NCBI GenBank assembly: GCA_039033215.1
Contig: JBCCDA010000001.1
Span: forward strand, 97,108 to 161,107
Reading direction: 5' to 3'
DNA: 64,000 nt
From: Thermohalobaculum sp039033215
GTDB taxonomy: Bacteria; Pseudomonadota; Alphaproteobacteria; Rhodobacterales; Rhodobacteraceae
Shown: positions 62,311 to 64,000 of the stretch, piece by piece
Numbering within the stretch: the stretch's first letter is position 1
How the letters are laid out: each line of letters starts with the position of its first letter
The notes under the pieces: model-generated
Told to the model about the DNA's origin: nothing
Seen by the model: the letters and a program-made list of their open reading frames with translations, nothing else
Database searches by the model: none
Translations under genes and position numbers: made by a program

Positions 62311-63381
62311 TCAGAGCCAGCCCTGCGTCTCGTTCGTGACGATCTGCTCGAGCATGTCGACGTGGGCGTCGTCCGAGTTGAGGCAGGGGATGTAGTGGAA
62401 GTGCTCGCCGCCCGCTTCCTCGAAGGCCTCCTTGATCTCTTCGTTGATCTCTTCAAGCGTCTCCACGCAATCCGACGCGAAACCGGGCGCCATGACGGCG
62501 ATCGACTTGTGCCCTTCCTCGGCCAGCTTGGCGACGTATTCTACCGTGTACGGGGTCAACCATTCCTCCGGCCCGAACCTGGACTGGAAGGTGGTATGGA
62601 GCTCGTCCTTCTTCCACCCCAGCCGCTCGCGCAGCAGGCGCGAGGTCTTCTGGCAGTGGCAGTGATAGGGGTCGCCCTTCAGGAAGTAGGACTTCGGCAG
62701 CCCGTGGTACGAGGCAACCAGTGCGGTCGGCTTTTCTTCGAGCCCGCCGTAGAACCGCTCGACCGATTGAGCCAGGGCTTCGATGTAACCGGGGTGGTCA
62801 TGGTAGGATGGCGCGGTTCTGACCGCCGGTTGCCAGCGCAGTTTCTGCAGCGTGCGGAAGGCGTGATCGCAGGCTGTCCCTGTGGTCGCCGCCGCGTAGT
62901 GCGGGTAGAGCGGCAGGAAAAGGATCCGCTCGCAGCCTTGTTGGACCATCTTGCGAATCACGCTGTCGGTCGATGGGTTGCCATAGCGCATGCAGAAGTC
63001 GACCAGCACATCGGGGCCGTGCTTGGCCTTGAGCCGGGATCGCAGCTTGGCCGTCTGCTCACGCGTGATGGTCAGGAGCGGGCTCTCGTCCAGTTCCTCG
63101 TTCCAGATACCACGATAGGCGTCGCCTGAAGAGAACGGCCGCTTGGTCAGCACGATCAGCTGCAGGATCGGTTGCCAGAAGAACGGCGACCACTCGATAA
63201 CGCGGCGATCCGAGAGGAATTCATTCAGATACCGGCGCATGGACCAGTAATCGGTGCTGTCCGGTGTTCCCAGGTTCGCCAGAAGGACCCCGACACGAGA
63301 GGGCGGAACCGACGGGTGGTCGACCGCGGCATGTTCCAGGCGCCCCCGCCCGGGCCGGTCCATCGAACTGCCGTCCAACAT
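62311..63381 (-). CDS. hemH: ferrochelatase
   Basis: The 356-residue enzyme inserts iron into protoporphyrin IX, the last step of haem synthesis. Seen are LLANLGTPDS, MRYGNPS, LFLPLYPHYAAATTG, SYHGLPKSYFLKGDPYHC and the C-terminal APGFASDCVETLEEI. The proline/arginine-rich lead (about 27 residues) is slightly long; M7 is a later start. It is convergent with the hypothetical gene. Confidence 0.95.
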   Translation of the reverse strand: MLDGSSMDRPGRGRLEHAAVDHPSVPPSRVGVLLANLGTPDSTDYWSMRRYLNEFLSDRRVIEWSPFFWQPILQLIVLTKRPFSSGDAYRGIWNEELDESPLLTITREQTAKLRSRLKAKHGPDVLVDFCMRYGNPSTDSVIRKMVQQGCERILFLPLYPHYAAATTGTACDHAFRTLQKLRWQPAVRTAPSYHDHPGYIEALAQSVERFYGGLEEKPTALVASYHGLPKSYFLKGDPYHCHCQKTSRLLRERLGWKKDELHTTFQSRFGPEEWLTPYTVEYVAKLAEEGHKSIAVMAPGFASDCVETLEEINEEIKEAFEEAGGEHFHYIPCLNSDDAHVDMLEQIVTNETQGWL

Positions 63382-63620
63382 CGCTTCAGCCTCCTGAGTT
63401 AACGTTATTGTCGCACTTGCCGCCTACGACCCGCCTCAGATATCCCCTCGAAGGATTAGGTCAAGCGCCTGCGGCGTTGCGGCCAATTTGATATGTTTAC
63501 CCCCTGTTCACACGTTTCGCGCACAGTTGGTTCAAGATTGCTATTTGGACATCGCTGACGCCGGAAGAACTCCGCACCGTGTTGAACGCGGGCGTGGGCT
63601 AACGTGCGGGGGCGCAAATT

Positions 63621-64000
63621 ATGAGCATCTTATCAGGATTGGCGACGGCGCCAGGGGTTTCGGCCCTGTTGAACGCGCCGAGGGACTCGAACGCTCAGTT
63701 GCGCGCGAGTGTTGGGGAGCCTGCCACCAAAGCCGATCTGAAGCGCCCTGATGCGGGGTCGCGGGTGCAATCCGCCGAGACTGTACGCCCAGTGCTGCAG
63801 GCTGCGCGTGGTGAGACGTCCGCGGCCGTCTCGAAAGTGGTCGATTCTCGCGACTCGCGCTTTCGCCAGTTCATGAAGGCGCTGGAAGCGCTGCGGTTCG
63901 GTCCTGGCGATTCCCGTGCCGACAAATCGCGCCGCGCCGAGCTTGCGGCCGAGGCCCCGATGGCGTTCGGTCTCTTCGACGGTCGGCCAACTCCGGTGGA
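63621..64000 (+). CDS. N-terminal part of an unknown protein (cut by window edge)
   Basis: ATG 63621, preceded by GGGGG at about 9 bases, opens 126 codons to the window end with no stop. The product is hydrophilic, rich in Ala, Arg, Asp and Ser, with no cysteine and no signal peptide; a basic helical stretch (RFRQFMKALEALRF) lies at about 74-87. It could be a substrate of a secretion or flagellar system, but nothing proves it. Confidence 0.55.
   Translation, partial: MSILSGLATAPGVSALLNAPRDSNAQLRASVGEPATKADLKRPDAGSRVQSAETVRPVLQAARGETSAAVSKVVDSRDSRFRQFMKALEALRFGPGDSRADKSRRAELAAEAPMAFGLFDGRPTPV

Overview
This 64-kb window is high-GC, densely coded DNA from an alphaproteobacterium, most likely Rhodobacterales or a close relative. 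The grounds are established gene orders: tlpA divergent from argH, then a tiny lipoprotein, a DUF2834 protein and lysA, followed by a TIGR02302/DUF4175 protein; ileS-lspA-DUF3035-M16-M16; and hom next to glpX. There is also a 41-residue L36 protein and a MutL with an endonuclease motif. No rRNA, tRNA, CRISPR array or intact insertion sequence was found.

Left part (1-21 kb) is accessory and catabolic. It opens with the N-terminus of a secreted RTX/PPC protein. A sugar-acid or amino-acid catabolic region follows: a DMT exporter, an FAH-family hydrolase with an adjoining ureohydrolase, an SDR, an IlvD/EDD pentonate dehydratase, a DenD-like dehydrogenase, a decayed hydratase remnant, a second DMT transporter, a D-2-hydroxyacid dehydrogenase and an aminotransferase. 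Next comes a 1566-residue type-I-secreted protein: a CEMIP/TMEM2-like G8 and beta-helix body with a Cys/His/Asp-rich insertion and a long RTX tail. A third DMT transporter, an acyl-CoA synthetase and a GntR regulator close the region.

The core (21-38 kb) is housekeeping: rmuC-mutL, the DUF4175 protein, lysA, DUF2834, the lipoprotein and argH on the minus strand; tlpA, ileS, lspA, DUF3035 and two M16 peptidases on the plus strand; and rpmJ.

The middle (38-49 kb) is acyl-CoA and amine/peptide metabolism. It holds a carboxyltransferase with a stand-alone biotinyl domain, an SDR, a TauD-type dioxygenase, a GNAT, a complete five-gene oligopeptide-type ABC importer, and a crotonase.

The right part (49-64 kb) holds hom, glpX, an FAH-family pseudogene, an ICMT-type methyltransferase, panC, pncA, a three-gene signalling operon (STAS, metallo-beta-lactamase fold, CHASE2-PP2C), small membrane proteins, a fourth DMT transporter, a DUF318 permease, a TauE/SafE permease, a hypothetical protein, hemH and the start of an unknown gene. 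Many neighbours overlap by ATGA or TGATG, so translational coupling is common. The least ordinary items are the Cys-rich insertion in the giant protein, the partner-switch operon that lacks a local kinase, the paired G-quadruplex inverted repeat near 4.3 kb, the twin palindromes before ileS, and two genes that seem to have lost their middles.
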